Source: Oscillatoria nigro-viridis PCC 7112 (GTDB lineage: Bacteria; Cyanobacteriota; Cyanobacteriia; Cyanobacteriales; Microcoleaceae). Taken from it: 64,000 bases of DNA. Positions 56,228 through 64,000 of this stretch are shown here, in pieces; positions within the stretch are counted from its first letter, which is position 1; the number at the start of each line of letters is the position of its first letter. A program made the translations under genes and the position numbers. The notes beneath the pieces were generated by a model, which had not been told where the DNA came from, made no database searches, and was given only the letters and a program-made list of their open reading frames with translations. Location: positions 2,308,501 through 2,372,500 of the forward strand of contig NC_019729.1 of NCBI RefSeq assembly GCF_000317475.1, read 5' to 3'.

Positions 56228-56404
56228 GCGCGATCGAGCGCCCCACAATTCGTCATTAGACAAGATTGCAAAAGTTGCTAACTATCTTGAAATTATCTGC
56301 GTTTATCTGCGGTTTCCCTATCAATCAAAGATTTAGGCAATTAGCCATTCAAAGCCGGGAGGTTTTCAAAGGATCTATCCACCTTGAAAAACTGGAAAAA
56401 ACAG

Positions 56405-56430
56405 CAAAAAGCCCCCTTTTTTAGGGAGCT
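56405..56430 (-). terminator. Terminator for the sigma/anti-sigma genes
   Basis: On the minus strand AGCTCCC and GGGGGCT pair around a TAAAAAA loop and are followed by TTTTTGC, 34 bases after the anti-sigma stop. Confidence 0.75.
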
Positions 56431-56463
56431 TAGCAACTTCCGTTATTGCTCTAAACAGAAATC

Positions 56464-57069
56464 CTACTGCGCCTTTGGCAAGGACTTTTGAGGGGTTGGT
56501 ACACCCACTTTGGGAATATCCACGATCGGTGCATTCACCCCAAGCATCAAATCGTTGGGATTAACAATCTCCACCAGAGGCTCGTTCAAAGCCACAATCA
56601 AACCGTCAGATTCAGCAGGAACGGGCGATCGAGCAAACTGAGGAGCAAACAATTGGCGGCCGCCACCGACACCAGCCACCACCGCAACCAACAAAGCTGC
56701 GATTGCCCCTCCCCGCCAAACCAAATTTCGTTTCGTCTTGCCTTCCACTCGCTGTAAAACCTTCGTCGCCAACTCCTCGGCCGATTGTTCTGCAGCAGGC
56801 ACCGGCATTGCCTGAAAACTCTGCTGCATCATCAGCAGTCGCGAGTACAAACGCTTCGTAGTCGGGTCATTTGTCAGCCAGTCCTCAACTTGGCGGCGTT
56901 CTGCAGCCGTCACTTCGCCGTCGAGGTAGGCACTAAGTAATTCAAAGCGATCGCGCATCATAGTAGTTACATTGCCCTGGGCATAATTGTTGTTAACTTC
57001 AGTTTCAGCGAGTGAATCCCCGACGCCTTGCTGATTCTGATTTTTATCGGATTCAAAGTTACCATTCAT
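56464..57069 (-). CDS. Membrane-anchored anti-sigma factor
   Basis: This 201-residue protein follows an ECF sigma gene. Its N-terminal domain (MRDRFELLSAYLDGEVTAAE, RRQVEDWL) is the anti-sigma fold that holds the sigma factor. It lacks the HxxxCxxC zinc motif of ZAS anti-sigmas, so binding must rely on the zinc-free fold. A transmembrane segment spans about 118-138 (GGAIAALLVAVVAGVGGG), and the remaining about 60 residues should be outside. It probably keeps the sigma factor inactive at the membrane. The ATG is at 57069; another start within the frame is possible at the second Met-Met-Arg. Confidence 0.82.
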   Translation of the reverse strand: MNGNFESDKNQNQQGVGDSLAETEVNNNYAQGNVTTMMRDRFELLSAYLDGEVTAAERRQVEDWLTNDPTTKRLYSRLLMMQQSFQAMPVPAAEQSAEELATKVLQRVEGKTKRNLVWRGGAIAALLVAVVAGVGGGRQLFAPQFARSPVPAESDGLIVALNEPLVEIVNPNDLMLGVNAPIVDIPKVGVPTPQKSLPKAQ

Positions 57070-57208
57070 ATTTCACACTTACTCTAATTGGGGAATCACG
57101 CACTCGCTATTAGAATGATTTACTGCTTATTTATATTTTAAAAGAGAAGTTTTGATGTCACAGCAAATATCACCAAATCTTCTTAACCCGCCTCTAAAAG
57201 CACTATTG

Positions 57209-57892
57209 CTAATTACCATCGAGATATTTTTGCAATTCCAACTGCAATCTTTGGCGAGCCCTAGCAATTCTCGACTTGACAGTTCCCAGAGAAACTCCGG
57301 TCATTTCGGCTATTTCCTCATAGGCTAAACCTTCAATTTCTCTCAAAACAATTGTCGTGCGGAATACTTCCGGCAAATCTGCGATCGCCACCCGCAACTG
57401 GTCGTAAAATTCTCTCGTCGTCAAATCTTCATCAGGCCCCGGACTGTCGGCCGGAATTTCCCAATCAACCTCGCCATCTTCCAGAGTACGGGGTACGTCC
57501 AGCGACAGCGGAGTTCGCACCCGTTTGCGCTTGCGCAACTCATCGTAAAACAAATTAGTGGCGATGCGGCTCAGCCAGCCCCGAAATTTAACAGGCTCTT
57601 GCAAGCGGTTAATATTGCGGTATACCCGAATCCACACTTCCTGAGCCAAGTCTGCTCGGTCTTGCCAGTCAGGGGCCAAGTGATAGAGAACCCTGTCTAC
57701 GTGGGACTGATACCGCTTCAACAGTTCTGAAAAGGCAGTGGTCTCAGGTCGATTTCCTTCCTGACACCGCAACACCAAGTCATAATTAGAGAGTTTTTCG
57801 GCTGGCAATTGCACTCTTTGAACGGTCGCCACAACCGCAGACCAGGACACGGAAATAAAGTCGCTCATCGGTGGAATTGGCTCATCGAACAT
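57209..57892 (-). CDS. sigG: ECF sigma factor (SigG-like)
   Basis: An RNA polymerase sigma factor of about 228 residues. Region 2 reads LLKRYQSHVDRVLYHLAPDW, ADLAQEVWIRVYRN and FRGWLSRIATNLFYDELRKR. Region 4 reads LPEVFRTTIVLREIEGLAYE, EIAEMTGVSLGTVKSRIARA and a C-terminal LQKYLDGN. It matches the cyanobacterial group 3/ECF SigG family in length and in pairing with an anti-sigma gene. I start at ATG 57892 (MFDEPIPPMSDF); the ATG at 57868 is equally possible, and the upstream ATG at 57952 reads repeat sequence. SigG is an essential stress-related sigma factor in Synechocystis; its control here should be release from the anti-sigma. Confidence 0.88.
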   Translation of the reverse strand: MFDEPIPPMSDFISVSWSAVVATVQRVQLPAEKLSNYDLVLRCQEGNRPETTAFSELLKRYQSHVDRVLYHLAPDWQDRADLAQEVWIRVYRNINRLQEPVKFRGWLSRIATNLFYDELRKRKRVRTPLSLDVPRTLEDGEVDWEIPADSPGPDEDLTTREFYDQLRVAIADLPEVFRTTIVLREIEGLAYEEIAEMTGVSLGTVKSRIARARQRLQLELQKYLDGN

Positions 57893-57975
57893 TCCACACT
57901 TTTTGACGTTAGGAGAGCGTAACAAGTTCCCCTCTTCAATCTCAAATCTCAAATCTCAAACCTCAAATCGATTGA

Positions 57976-58467
57976 CTAATGCCCGACAACCTCGCACGCT
58001 CCAATACTAACCCAACTGCTAGAACCGTCTGCCCAATGTTCCTTTTTCCAAATCGGTACATTGTGTTTGAGCGTATCTATGGCGTACTGGCAAGCTGCAA
58101 AGGCCGAGTCCCGGTGGGGACAGCCAACAGCCACCAATACGCTGATTTCGCCCACCTGCAAGTGTCCGACGCGGTGGTGAATGGCGACCCGATTGACATC
58201 GGCCCACTGGCGGCGGATTTCCGTAGCAATTTGCTGGAATACTCGCACGGCCATCGGTTCGTAGGCTTGATATTCCAGGGAAACTACAGCTTGACCGTCA
58301 GTTTGGTTGCGGACTGTACCGCTCATGATTACCACGGCTCCGTTCGCGGGGTCATCTGCCAAAGCGTATATTTCCTCTATAGACAACGGCGCTAAGGTAA
58401 TGGCGAAGCTGTCTGATTCATGGCGTTGAGGAATTGTGCCGATCGAAAGTGCAGCGAAGGAGTTCAT
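57976..58467 (-). CDS. moaE: Molybdopterin synthase catalytic subunit MoaE
   Basis: The large subunit of molybdopterin synthase, which together with MoaD converts precursor Z into molybdopterin for nitrate reductase and other enzymes. MoaE features include GAVVIMSGTVRNQTDG, LEYQAYEPMA, VNRVAIHHRVGHLQVGE and NVPIWKKEHW with the active-site lysine. About 163 residues from ATG 58467 (MNSFAALSIG); a distal ATG at 58509 adds a serine-rich stretch. No moaD or other moa gene is adjacent. Confidence 0.93.
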   Translation of the reverse strand: MNSFAALSIGTIPQRHESDSFAITLAPLSIEEIYALADDPANGAVVIMSGTVRNQTDGQAVVSLEYQAYEPMAVRVFQQIATEIRRQWADVNRVAIHHRVGHLQVGEISVLVAVGCPHRDSAFAACQYAIDTLKHNVPIWKKEHWADGSSSWVSIGACEVVGH

Positions 58468-59104
58468 TGCCAAAGAAGTGGTGCTGGATATGTTAATCGA
58501 TCTTGACACAAATCAAGTCGCGATGGATTTGTCTTGCATTCTTGTCGGGGACACTGGGAGGCTAATCTTGAGACCAATCTCGTAGCACGGGCTCCTGGCC
58601 CGAAGCCATCGGCCCGAACTTCTGCACCAGTGCGATCGGCTACAATGTAACTCGCCCGAACCAAACTAATACCGTGCTTGAAGACGAGTAGGATGCTTGT
58701 TCGATCGAATTAACTGCCGATATTGCTGTAGCAATTCAATAAATAAGCACCAAAATAAGTAGTGTTATTTGCAACTCAGTACAAGCAATTTCCCACCCCA
58801 ATCGATAACTTCGTTCCCTTTTGAATGACACAGTTAAGTTGAATTCCGCCCTCCTACTTAATCCGCGTCGCCCAAATCTTTAGCAGCAGATGTAAACTTT
58901 ATTTATTTTTTTGTTCCGGAAAGCTACTTAGATGGCATGATATACCTGTGCAGGATTCAGGAAAATTGGCGACTACTCGGCCAAAGCAAGACCGTAACGC
59001 CCTCTTGTGCCTTTTCTGAAACATAAGTTAATGGTTTGGGCTGTTAATTGAGGCTTTGACCTGAGTCTGCACCAACAAATGTTAACAACAATCACGAGGA
59101 AACT
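58468..59104. other. Gene-free divergent region between moaE and the SH3 gene
   Basis: No convincing gene on either strand. The minus-strand frame 58464-58664 is short and unlike known proteins. It should hold two promoters; an untranslated leader precedes the SH3 gene (an ACAATCACGAGGAAAC ribosome site ends 3 bases before ATG 59105). Confidence 0.5.
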
Positions 59105-59497
59105 ATGGAAGCACTAGCATTGAGCCACTCTTTTGTTGCTTATGAATCTCCAGAGTCCGAACTCCAAGTCAAGTCGTTAGACCAACTGGGCTTGAAAATT
59201 CCTAATTCTGCATGGATAGGCGTTGCAGGTATTGCAGTAGCTCTATCTGTTCTGGGTACCCCCGGTGAAGCGCAGGCCGGTTGCTACAGACAACGCTGTG
59301 GTCATCGCAGCCATCACACCTACGCCGAAGTGGCAACCAACGGTGGCAGACTGAATATCCGCCACCGCCCCAATGGCTGTTCTCATGTCATCGGCAAGTT
59401 ATACAACGGAGACAATGTGGCATTGACCGGTCGTTACAGAAACGGCTGGGCCCAACTCAAAGGCGGCGGCTGGGTGTCTACTTCCTGGCTCTCCTAA
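59105..59497 (+). CDS. Secreted bacterial SH3-domain protein with long leader
   Basis: A 130-residue protein with a bipartite N-terminus: about 38 residues that are hydrophilic and acidic (ESPESELQVKSLDQLG), a hydrophobic segment (AWIGVAGIAVALSVLG), then a likely cleavage at EAQAG. The C-terminal SH3b domain reads RLNIRHRPNGCSHVIGKLYN, GDNVALTGRYRNGWAQL and WVSTSWL. Cysteines in CYRQRCGHR precede it. SH3b domains bind cell wall or other proteins outside the cell. The long pre-signal part is unusual, though I recall similar leaders in other filamentous cyanobacteria. A strong hairpin terminator follows. Confidence 0.82.
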   Translation: MEALALSHSFVAYESPESELQVKSLDQLGLKIPNSAWIGVAGIAVALSVLGTPGEAQAGCYRQRCGHRSHHTYAEVATNGGRLNIRHRPNGCSHVIGKLYNGDNVALTGRYRNGWAQLKGGGWVSTSWLS

Positions 59498-59536
59498 CTC
59501 TTAACTAGATCGCTTTACATTTCTAGAAAGAGTTCT

Positions 59537-59572
59537 AATCGTTACCCGGCAATACTGGGTAACGATTATTTT
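59537..59572 (+). terminator. Rho-independent terminator after the SH3 gene
   Basis: AATCGTTACCC (59537-59547) and GGGTAACGATT (59557-59567) form a perfect 11-bp stem with a nine-base loop and a TATTTT tail. Confidence 0.85.
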
Positions 59573-59634
59573 AAATATGGGATCGATCCTGAAAATCATG
59601 GAATATCCGAAATTCATGACTAACAACTAACAGC

Positions 59635-60615
59635 CTAAACTTTACCGCCGCCGATCAGATAAAGTAATGCCATCCGCACCGCCACGCCGCTGGTAACTTG
59701 CTGAGATATCAGGCTAAACTGGGCATCGTCCATCAAATCCGAACTAATTTCCACGCCGCGGTTGACCGGGCCCGGGTGCAACACCTTCACATCCGGCTTG
59801 CAGAGTTTGAGCCGATCGCGCGTAATCCCGTACAAAGAATGGTACTCTCGTAAACTCGGGAGCAAATGGTCGCTCATCCGTTCCTTTTGCAGCCGCAAAG
59901 TCATCACAAAATCAGCATCGGCTAAAGCAGGTTCAAGCTGCCAGTGCAAAAATAACTTGCCTTCCCTACCATCGCCACACTCAGCAAACAACAGCGGTAG
60001 CAAAGTCGGCGGCCCGGCCAAATGAACCTCTGCCCCAGAAGCCGTTAGACTCCAAATATTAGACCTAGCCACCCGCGAATGCAAGATATCCCCCACCACA
60101 GCAATTTTTTTGCCCGCTAACAGTTCCAGCCGCGGACGTTCGGTATCTAACAGAGAACAAATAGTAAATAAGTCTAGCAAACCTTGCGACGGGTGTTCGT
60201 GCTGACCGTCTCCTGCATTGAGAACGCTGACTCTCGAACCCAAGCGATCCATTTCCGAAGCAATCGTGCTGGGAACTCCAGCTTGTTCGTGCCGGATCAC
60301 CATCAAATCCGTTCCCATCGCCAGATAAGTCTTAGCCGTATCCAGAATAGTCTCCCCTTTCGTCAGAGAAGAACTTCCCGGAGTAAAATTCAGCGTGTCA
60401 GCCGACAGCCGCTTCGCCGCCAACTCAAAACTATTGCGAGTCCGGGTAGAAGGTTCAAAAAACAAATTCGCGACCACTTGACCCTGCAGGGCCGGCACTT
60501 TCTTCGTGCGGCGGCCGAGCACCTCCCGAAAACTGGCTGCTGTTTGCAGCACCGTATCGTATTCGTCCGAGGTAAAATCAGCCAGAGTGAGAATGTGTCG
60601 CCTTGTCCAAGTCAT
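59635..60615 (-). CDS. pyrB: Aspartate carbamoyltransferase
   Basis: This 326-residue enzyme joins carbamoyl phosphate to aspartate in pyrimidine synthesis. The carbamoyl-phosphate loop [25 protein letters not shown], and the aspartate-binding [12 protein letters not shown] are all present, plus [14 protein letters not shown]. Length matches the bacterial catalytic subunit; no regulatory subunit pyrI is near, as usual for cyanobacteria. The ATG is at 60615 ([14 protein letters not shown]). A heptad array overlaps the upstream sequence (60620-60650). Confidence 0.95.
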   Translation of the reverse strand: MTWTRRHILTLADFTSDEYDTVLQTAASFREVLGRRTKKVPALQGQVVANLFFEPSTRTRNSFELAAKRLSADTLNFTPGSSSLTKGETILDTAKTYLAMGTDLMVIRHEQAGVPSTIASEMDRLGSRVSVLNAGDGQHEHPSQGLLDLFTICSLLDTERPRLELLAGKKIAVVGDILHSRVARSNIWSLTASGAEVHLAGPPTLLPLLFAECGDGREGKLFLHWQLEPALADADFVMTLRLQKERMSDHLLPSLREYHSLYGITRDRLKLCKPDVKVLHPGPVNRGVEISSDLMDDAQFSLISQQVTSGVAVRMALLYLIGGGKV

Positions 60616-61267
60616 ACAATTTTAGATTTTAGATTTTAGATTTTAGATTGACTCAATCAGGACGGACGATGGGTTGGAAATTTGCTTGTACGCCCGCTCT
60701 GCTGTCGCCTTTGAATGTTCGATCGACATTTAGAGGTGGCGATCAACAGTATCCAACAATTTTCGATCGCTTTTGCGGTGAGTAGAGTTATAATCGGTTT
60801 ATGTAGCTCAGACCCCACTCTCACAGCGAACCCAGTGTCGAAGGTGAAACAGGTGTGGTTTACCCGCAGGAAAGCGGAAATTACGCTCTAGCAGCCAAAG
60901 CGCAGTAGTTGCAGTTTTTCCTACGCAAACTCAGCCTTGTCAAGAACAAGCCGAACGCAGCCCTTGCATCTGCCACTATGTGGAAACAATCGGTGGAAAC
61001 AATCGAGGCGGCAAAGCTCCCACTGTCGATCGACAGCATATAGCGGGACAGTTCAAAGATGATTAATTCTTTGAAGTCGGTCTTGACTCTTCAGTCCTGC
61101 TTATAGGCCCTTGTCAAAACGAACTCTCTTAAGATACAAGTTGAATATGTAGCTTCCCGACAAAAATCTACACGTATCTTGGCGAGACTGTTCTTGGCGA
61201 AACTGCGGTAAAAAGTGAGAGCTGGGAAGTGGTAATTACACAAGATTTAAACAATTCAAGAGGTATT
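60616..61267. other. Gene-free region upstream of the DUF4327-like gene
   Basis: 652 bp without a protein-like frame. It holds TTTTAGA heptads (60622-60650), a possible -10 box TATAAT at 60789-60794 and a GC-moderate, stem-rich stretch to about 61110. It might encode a leader or small RNA, but no known RNA family was recognised. Confidence 0.45.
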
Positions 61268-61486
61268 ATGAGCCAGCAGGTTATACAGCCGATGGTTAAG
61301 TTCCAGCGTCAGGTGCATTCTCTCGTCACATCTGACATTATCAAGCCGACAGACAGTATTTGGAAAATTGCCCTGCTTTACGGCGACGAATGGCCGTACT
61401 GGAAACAGCAATTGCTAGAGTTTGATTTTTCTATGCAAGACCCCGTGAGCGAGTTGATAGCTGTAGAAGCTTGGGACGAAGAATAA
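61268..61486 (+). CDS. DUF4327-like small cyanobacterial protein
   Basis: This 72-residue protein (VKFQRQVHSLVTSDIIKPTD, SIWKIALLYGDEWPYWKQQL, LEFDFSMQDPVSELIAVEAW) has an aromatic-rich core and an acidic C-terminus. It looks like the cyanobacterial DUF4327 family, whose function is unknown. The start is ATG 61268, with AAGAGG five bases upstream; a GTG at 61229 is less likely. Confidence 0.75.
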   Translation: MSQQVIQPMVKFQRQVHSLVTSDIIKPTDSIWKIALLYGDEWPYWKQQLLEFDFSMQDPVSELIAVEAWDEE

Positions 61487-61573
61487 CAGAGGAGACGGAG
61501 GACTTGGGTGTTGGAGAGAAATTCCGAGGCGATCGGGTAAATTTTCTCAATAAATTTTCCCTTGTTAACTTCT

Positions 61574-61686
61574 TCCCTCTTCCTTGTTCCCTCTTCCCTC
61601 TTGCTAGTGACGAATGACGAATGACCGCGGACTTTTTCCTTCTGACTAATGACTAATGACCGATGACTAATGACTTCTGACTTCTA
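61574..61686. repeat. Heptad repeat arrays TTCCCTC and TAATGAC
   Basis: Two heptamer types: CTTCCCT-related units at 61574-61602 and ACTAATG/ACGAATG units at 61608-61676, between the DUF4327-like gene and the kinase gene. No gene here. Confidence 0.8.
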
Positions 61687-62928
61687 TTAAAGGGAAGCTG
61701 CTAAAGATCGAGCTAATTGTTGAGCAGTTTGAAAGCGATCCCCAGGCTTGGCTGCCGTGGTTCGCAAAATGGTCTCTCGCAGCTTGGGGGCGATCGTCGG
61801 AATATTTTCGAGCTTAAACCCGTAACCTCCAGGTATTTTCCCGTAAAAGTTTTGAGGGCTTTGGGCCGTCAGCAAAAAAATTAAAGTAGGCCCAATAGCA
61901 TATAAATCCGACTGAGGGAGAGGCTGTCCCCGGTCTTGTTCTGGTGCGGTGTAGCCTTCAACGCCGATGCGAGTCCCTGGAGGAGTGCCGATTTCTTTAA
62001 CGGCACCAAAATCCAGCACTGTAATGCGATTGTCGCGGTGGCGCACCAGCAAATTAGCAGGTTTAATATCCCGGTGGACGATCGGGGGTTTTTGAGAGTG
62101 AATGTAGTCCAAAACCTCACAGGTTTGGATCATCCACTCTATTGCTTGTTGGGGAGCAACTGGCCCGCGGTTGTAGATGCGTTTTTCTAAATCCTCGCCG
62201 TGGAGCATTTCCATCACCAAGTATTTTTTGCCCCCTTCCACAAAAAAGTCAAAAAACTGAGGAATTCCCGGATGGTGGAGGGCCTTGAGAGTTTTAGCTT
62301 CACGTTCAAACAGTTCTTGAGCTTTGACTATTTGAGCCATGTCAGCATTCATTTCCTTGAGAACTACCAGAGAAGCTGCAGGGGAACTTCCGGGTTGTTG
62401 AGCTTTCGCTTTATCTCGATCCCAGGCTAAAGTCGTTGTCCCCATACCGCCTTGGCCCAAAGTTCGCAGCACTTGGTAGTGGCGCACCGTGCGCTCGACT
62501 TTAATCGGTTCGCCGCAGTGGATGCAAAATAAATTCCCCGGCGGGTTTCCCGCGTGGCTACACCGCGGGGCGGCGACATTGACGCTGGGGTTCGCCTTAA
62601 TTTTGCCGCCGAGTTCAATAGTAATAACTTGGAAATGCAGAATTGGGCCGCCCCGCGCCAACTGGATCAGAGCACCGTCGGATATCCAACCCTGAGACAT
62701 GAGAATACCGTTAACCAAAGTGCCATTTGTCCCGGAATTGACTAAGTACCACTGACTGGAGCTCCCGCTATTAACTCTTTGCAATTCCAGATGCTGCCGC
62801 GACACTAGAGCATTGGGGATCACAACGTGATTTTCTGGAGAGCGGCCGATGCGAACAATGGATTCGCTCTCGAAACTCCACTGTTGCAGGGGGGTCTGTT
62901 TTTCTGGATCTAAAAGAGTCAGCAGCAT
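61687..62928 (-). CDS. FHA-zinc ribbon Ser/Thr protein kinase
   Basis: This 413-residue kinase begins with a forkhead-associated domain (VRIGRSPENHVVIPNALVSR, QHLEL, NSGTNGTLVNG) that binds phosphothreonine. A short zinc-ribbon follows (CSHAGNPPGNLFCIHCG), then a protein kinase domain: GQGGMGTTTLA, VVLKEM lysine, HRDIKPANLL, DFGAVKE, and EGYTAPEQ. The kinase lies next to the end of a PP2C phosphatase gene (63877-64000), a typical opposing pair. No membrane segment. The start is ATG 62928. Confidence 0.92.
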   Translation of the reverse strand: MLLTLLDPEKQTPLQQWSFESESIVRIGRSPENHVVIPNALVSRQHLELQRVNSGSSSQWYLVNSGTNGTLVNGILMSQGWISDGALIQLARGGPILHFQVITIELGGKIKANPSVNVAAPRCSHAGNPPGNLFCIHCGEPIKVERTVRHYQVLRTLGQGGMGTTTLAWDRDKAKAQQPGSSPAASLVVLKEMNADMAQIVKAQELFEREAKTLKALHHPGIPQFFDFFVEGGKKYLVMEMLHGEDLEKRIYNRGPVAPQQAIEWMIQTCEVLDYIHSQKPPIVHRDIKPANLLVRHRDNRITVLDFGAVKEIGTPPGTRIGVEGYTAPEQDRGQPLPQSDLYAIGPTLIFLLTAQSPQNFYGKIPGGYGFKLENIPTIAPKLRETILRTTAAKPGDRFQTAQQLARSLAASL

Positions 62929-63876
62929 TTTCGATTGATGTGGTTGAACTCCCTGATGTGGCAGTGAGAGTTGGCGGGAATTTACAGATTCGGGGCGTAG
63001 GGCTTTGAAAAATTAGCAATTAAAAATTACTTAGGATCGTCAATTAAATAATTTCCCTTTTTTCTTGTGGGATGGGCTCTTATAGCCCGTCTATCAGGGA
63101 CGGGCTATAAGAGCCCATCCCACAACAGTCATGAAAAGTGGATTTTATTTAATTCTCATTCCTTACGAGCTTCACAGGTGAGTTTCACTAAAATTTTATA
63201 ATATCCTGATTGTGATTAAAGATTCCACAAACAATTAAGTTATAAATAGTTTTTTGGGAACAATTATCCGTAAAAATTCAGAGGGGTCGATCGCTCCTTA
63301 AAACACAGTCGATCGATTTAACAATTGCCACGACAAAAACTAGGTAAACAATGGCTAAACTTTTACGTAAATTTGATGTAGCAGCAGATTGTGATTTAAG
63401 CCCCACATATATATGATGTAGGGCGGACACTTCCCACCTATGCCCACCTTGCTCCCATAGCGATCGGGTATCAAACCGATTTCGCATCATCCCGCCTGCA
63501 GACTCACTTCATTTTAGTTGATTTTTTTTCATTAGACTAAGTATTTTTGTAAGTTAAAGCTCTTTCAACTATGATGAATCCACTTACTATCAAGCCACTT
63601 TTTCCGGTAGATTCCCTGAACAGAGTCTCAAAATTCAAGCTACGGATAAATGGTTGGTACTCCACAGCTTGTCTGCCATAGTATGGCTCTGCAATCAGTT
63701 TTCGATCGCTCAAACCGAAGCTGTTTTAACACCGGATACCTAAGAACAGAGCGAGCAGTAAAGCCTTGCCCGGAAACGGCAGAAGCTGTTTTTTTTCTCT
63801 GCAAAAATTGCAGGTTTAACCCAGACCGTCACGGGGGAAAGGCGCCACCTTTGAAAAAGTTGGCAGCATCGAAATT
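62929..63876. other. Gene-free region with MITE copy 2
   Basis: 948 bp without a convincing gene; the short frames 63278-63490 and 63650-63880 show no protein character. It contains the MITE-like element at 63030-63160. A weak hairpin and T-run lie at about 63765-63800. Confidence 0.5.
63030..63160 (-). repeat. MITE-like palindromic element, copy 2 (opposite orientation)
   Basis: Outer edges CGATCGTCAATTAAATAA-like (left) and TTATTTAATTCTCATT (right) enclose a hairpin with arms GTGGGATGGGCTCTTATAGC (63067 onward) and GCTATAAGAGCCCATCCCAC (to 63123). Compared with copy 1 (548-675) the outer edges are homologous in inverse orientation; the hairpin interior differs but keeps the GTGGG.TGGGC core. 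Confidence 0.65.
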
Positions 63877-64000
63877 CTAAAATCGAAATGCGCCTACCTG
63901 GGCCCGAATGATAATTGCCGTGATATTGTCGTGACCGTTGCGTTGGTTGCCGAGTTCAATCAACTGGGCAACTCCCTGGTCGAGATCGGCTTGGGGATTG
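63877..64000 (-). CDS. C-terminal end of a PP2C-type protein phosphatase (partial)
   Basis: The minus-strand frame is open from the window edge to TAG at 63877-63879, giving about 41 codons: NPQADLDQGVAQLIELGNQR then NGHDNITAIIIRAQVGAFRF. GHDNIT followed by a final hydrophobic strand is the characteristic C-terminus of PP2C/PPM metal-dependent Ser/Thr phosphatases. It probably counteracts the neighbouring kinase. The rest is outside the window. Confidence 0.82.
   Translation of the reverse strand, partial: NPQADLDQGVAQLIELGNQRNGHDNITAIIIRAQVGAFRF

Noticed and set aside
60800-60812. tRNA-like GTAGCTCAG
   Set aside because: The flanking sequence does not form acceptor or T arms and no GTTCGA-type T-loop follows at the right distance.
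63650-63880. Open frame of 76 codons near the right edge
   Set aside because: It overlaps the 3' end of the PP2C frame on the other strand and shows no conserved features.

Overview
The window comes from a cyanobacterium. It carries a phycocyanin rod operon (cpcB-A-C-C-D-E-F), petC-petA, psbQ, psb27, a carboxysome shell ccmK and a DhnA-type aldolase, and the HIP1 palindrome GCGATCGC is scattered throughout. The heavy load of heptanucleotide tandem repeats and short dispersed palindromes, the mobile elements and the hybrid kinases point to a filamentous, non-heterocystous Oscillatoriales (Microcoleus/Oscillatoria-like) genome. That placement is inferred from style, not from a marker gene.

Layout. 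0-3.7 kb: the end of an RTX-type calcium-binding protein, a rhomboid protease, a DJ-1/four-helix-bundle fusion and a truncated SDR relic. 3.7-10.9 kb: a divergent signalling pair, a 1561-residue hybrid kinase facing a REC-PAS-GGDEF-EAL protein. 11-16.4 kb: an MDR reductase, TatC with a 72-bp repeat array in its N-terminus, proline iminopeptidase, a solitary CcmK and a DUF3067 protein. 16.6-21.6 kb: petCA, a hydrolase-like protein without a nucleophile, psbQ, a DAO-type FAD enzyme and a membrane protein. 21.7-28 kb: an accessory patch where a small minus-strand gene (or pair of genes) has been hit by an IS200/IS605 element and an IS5-like element. The tnpB of the IS605 element is itself split by a group II intron, and the intron's reverse transcriptase is frameshifted. 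28-35.3 kb: Nudix, M1 aminopeptidase with HEAT repeats, aldolase, an orphan cas6, an ABM protein, a receiver protein and DUF2103. 35.3-41 kb: the cpc operon on the minus strand. 42-53.6 kb: a Ca2+-type P-ATPase, recF with an in-frame heptad insertion, psb27, a GH10-like protein, a NodB deacetylase, a PD-(D/E)XK-like protein, a hydroxylase-SDR fusion, a VOC protein and a GGCT protein. 53.6-56.2 kb: decayed regulatory and defence genes: an OmpR-type regulator with two in-frame stops, an HATPase whose motifs are in permuted order, and a NACHT NTPase relic carrying a MITE. 56.4-64 kb: anti-sigma/sigma pair, moaE, an SH3 secreted protein, pyrB, a DUF4327-like protein, an FHA-zinc-ribbon Ser/Thr kinase and the end of a PP2C phosphatase.

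How the genes work together. cpcB/A encode phycocyanin, the CpcC/D linkers build the rod, and CpcE/F attach the bilin. petCA, psbQ and psb27 serve electron transport and PSII assembly. TatC exports folded proteins, Rieske PetC being a known Tat substrate in cyanobacteria. The kinase-phosphatase pair at the right edge and the hybrid kinase/GGDEF-EAL pair are likely signalling partners.

The most unusual signals are the nested mobile elements (host gene, IS605, group II intron, frameshift), the permuted HATPase, the TatC minisatellite, and repeat elements that have inserted in frame into coding genes.
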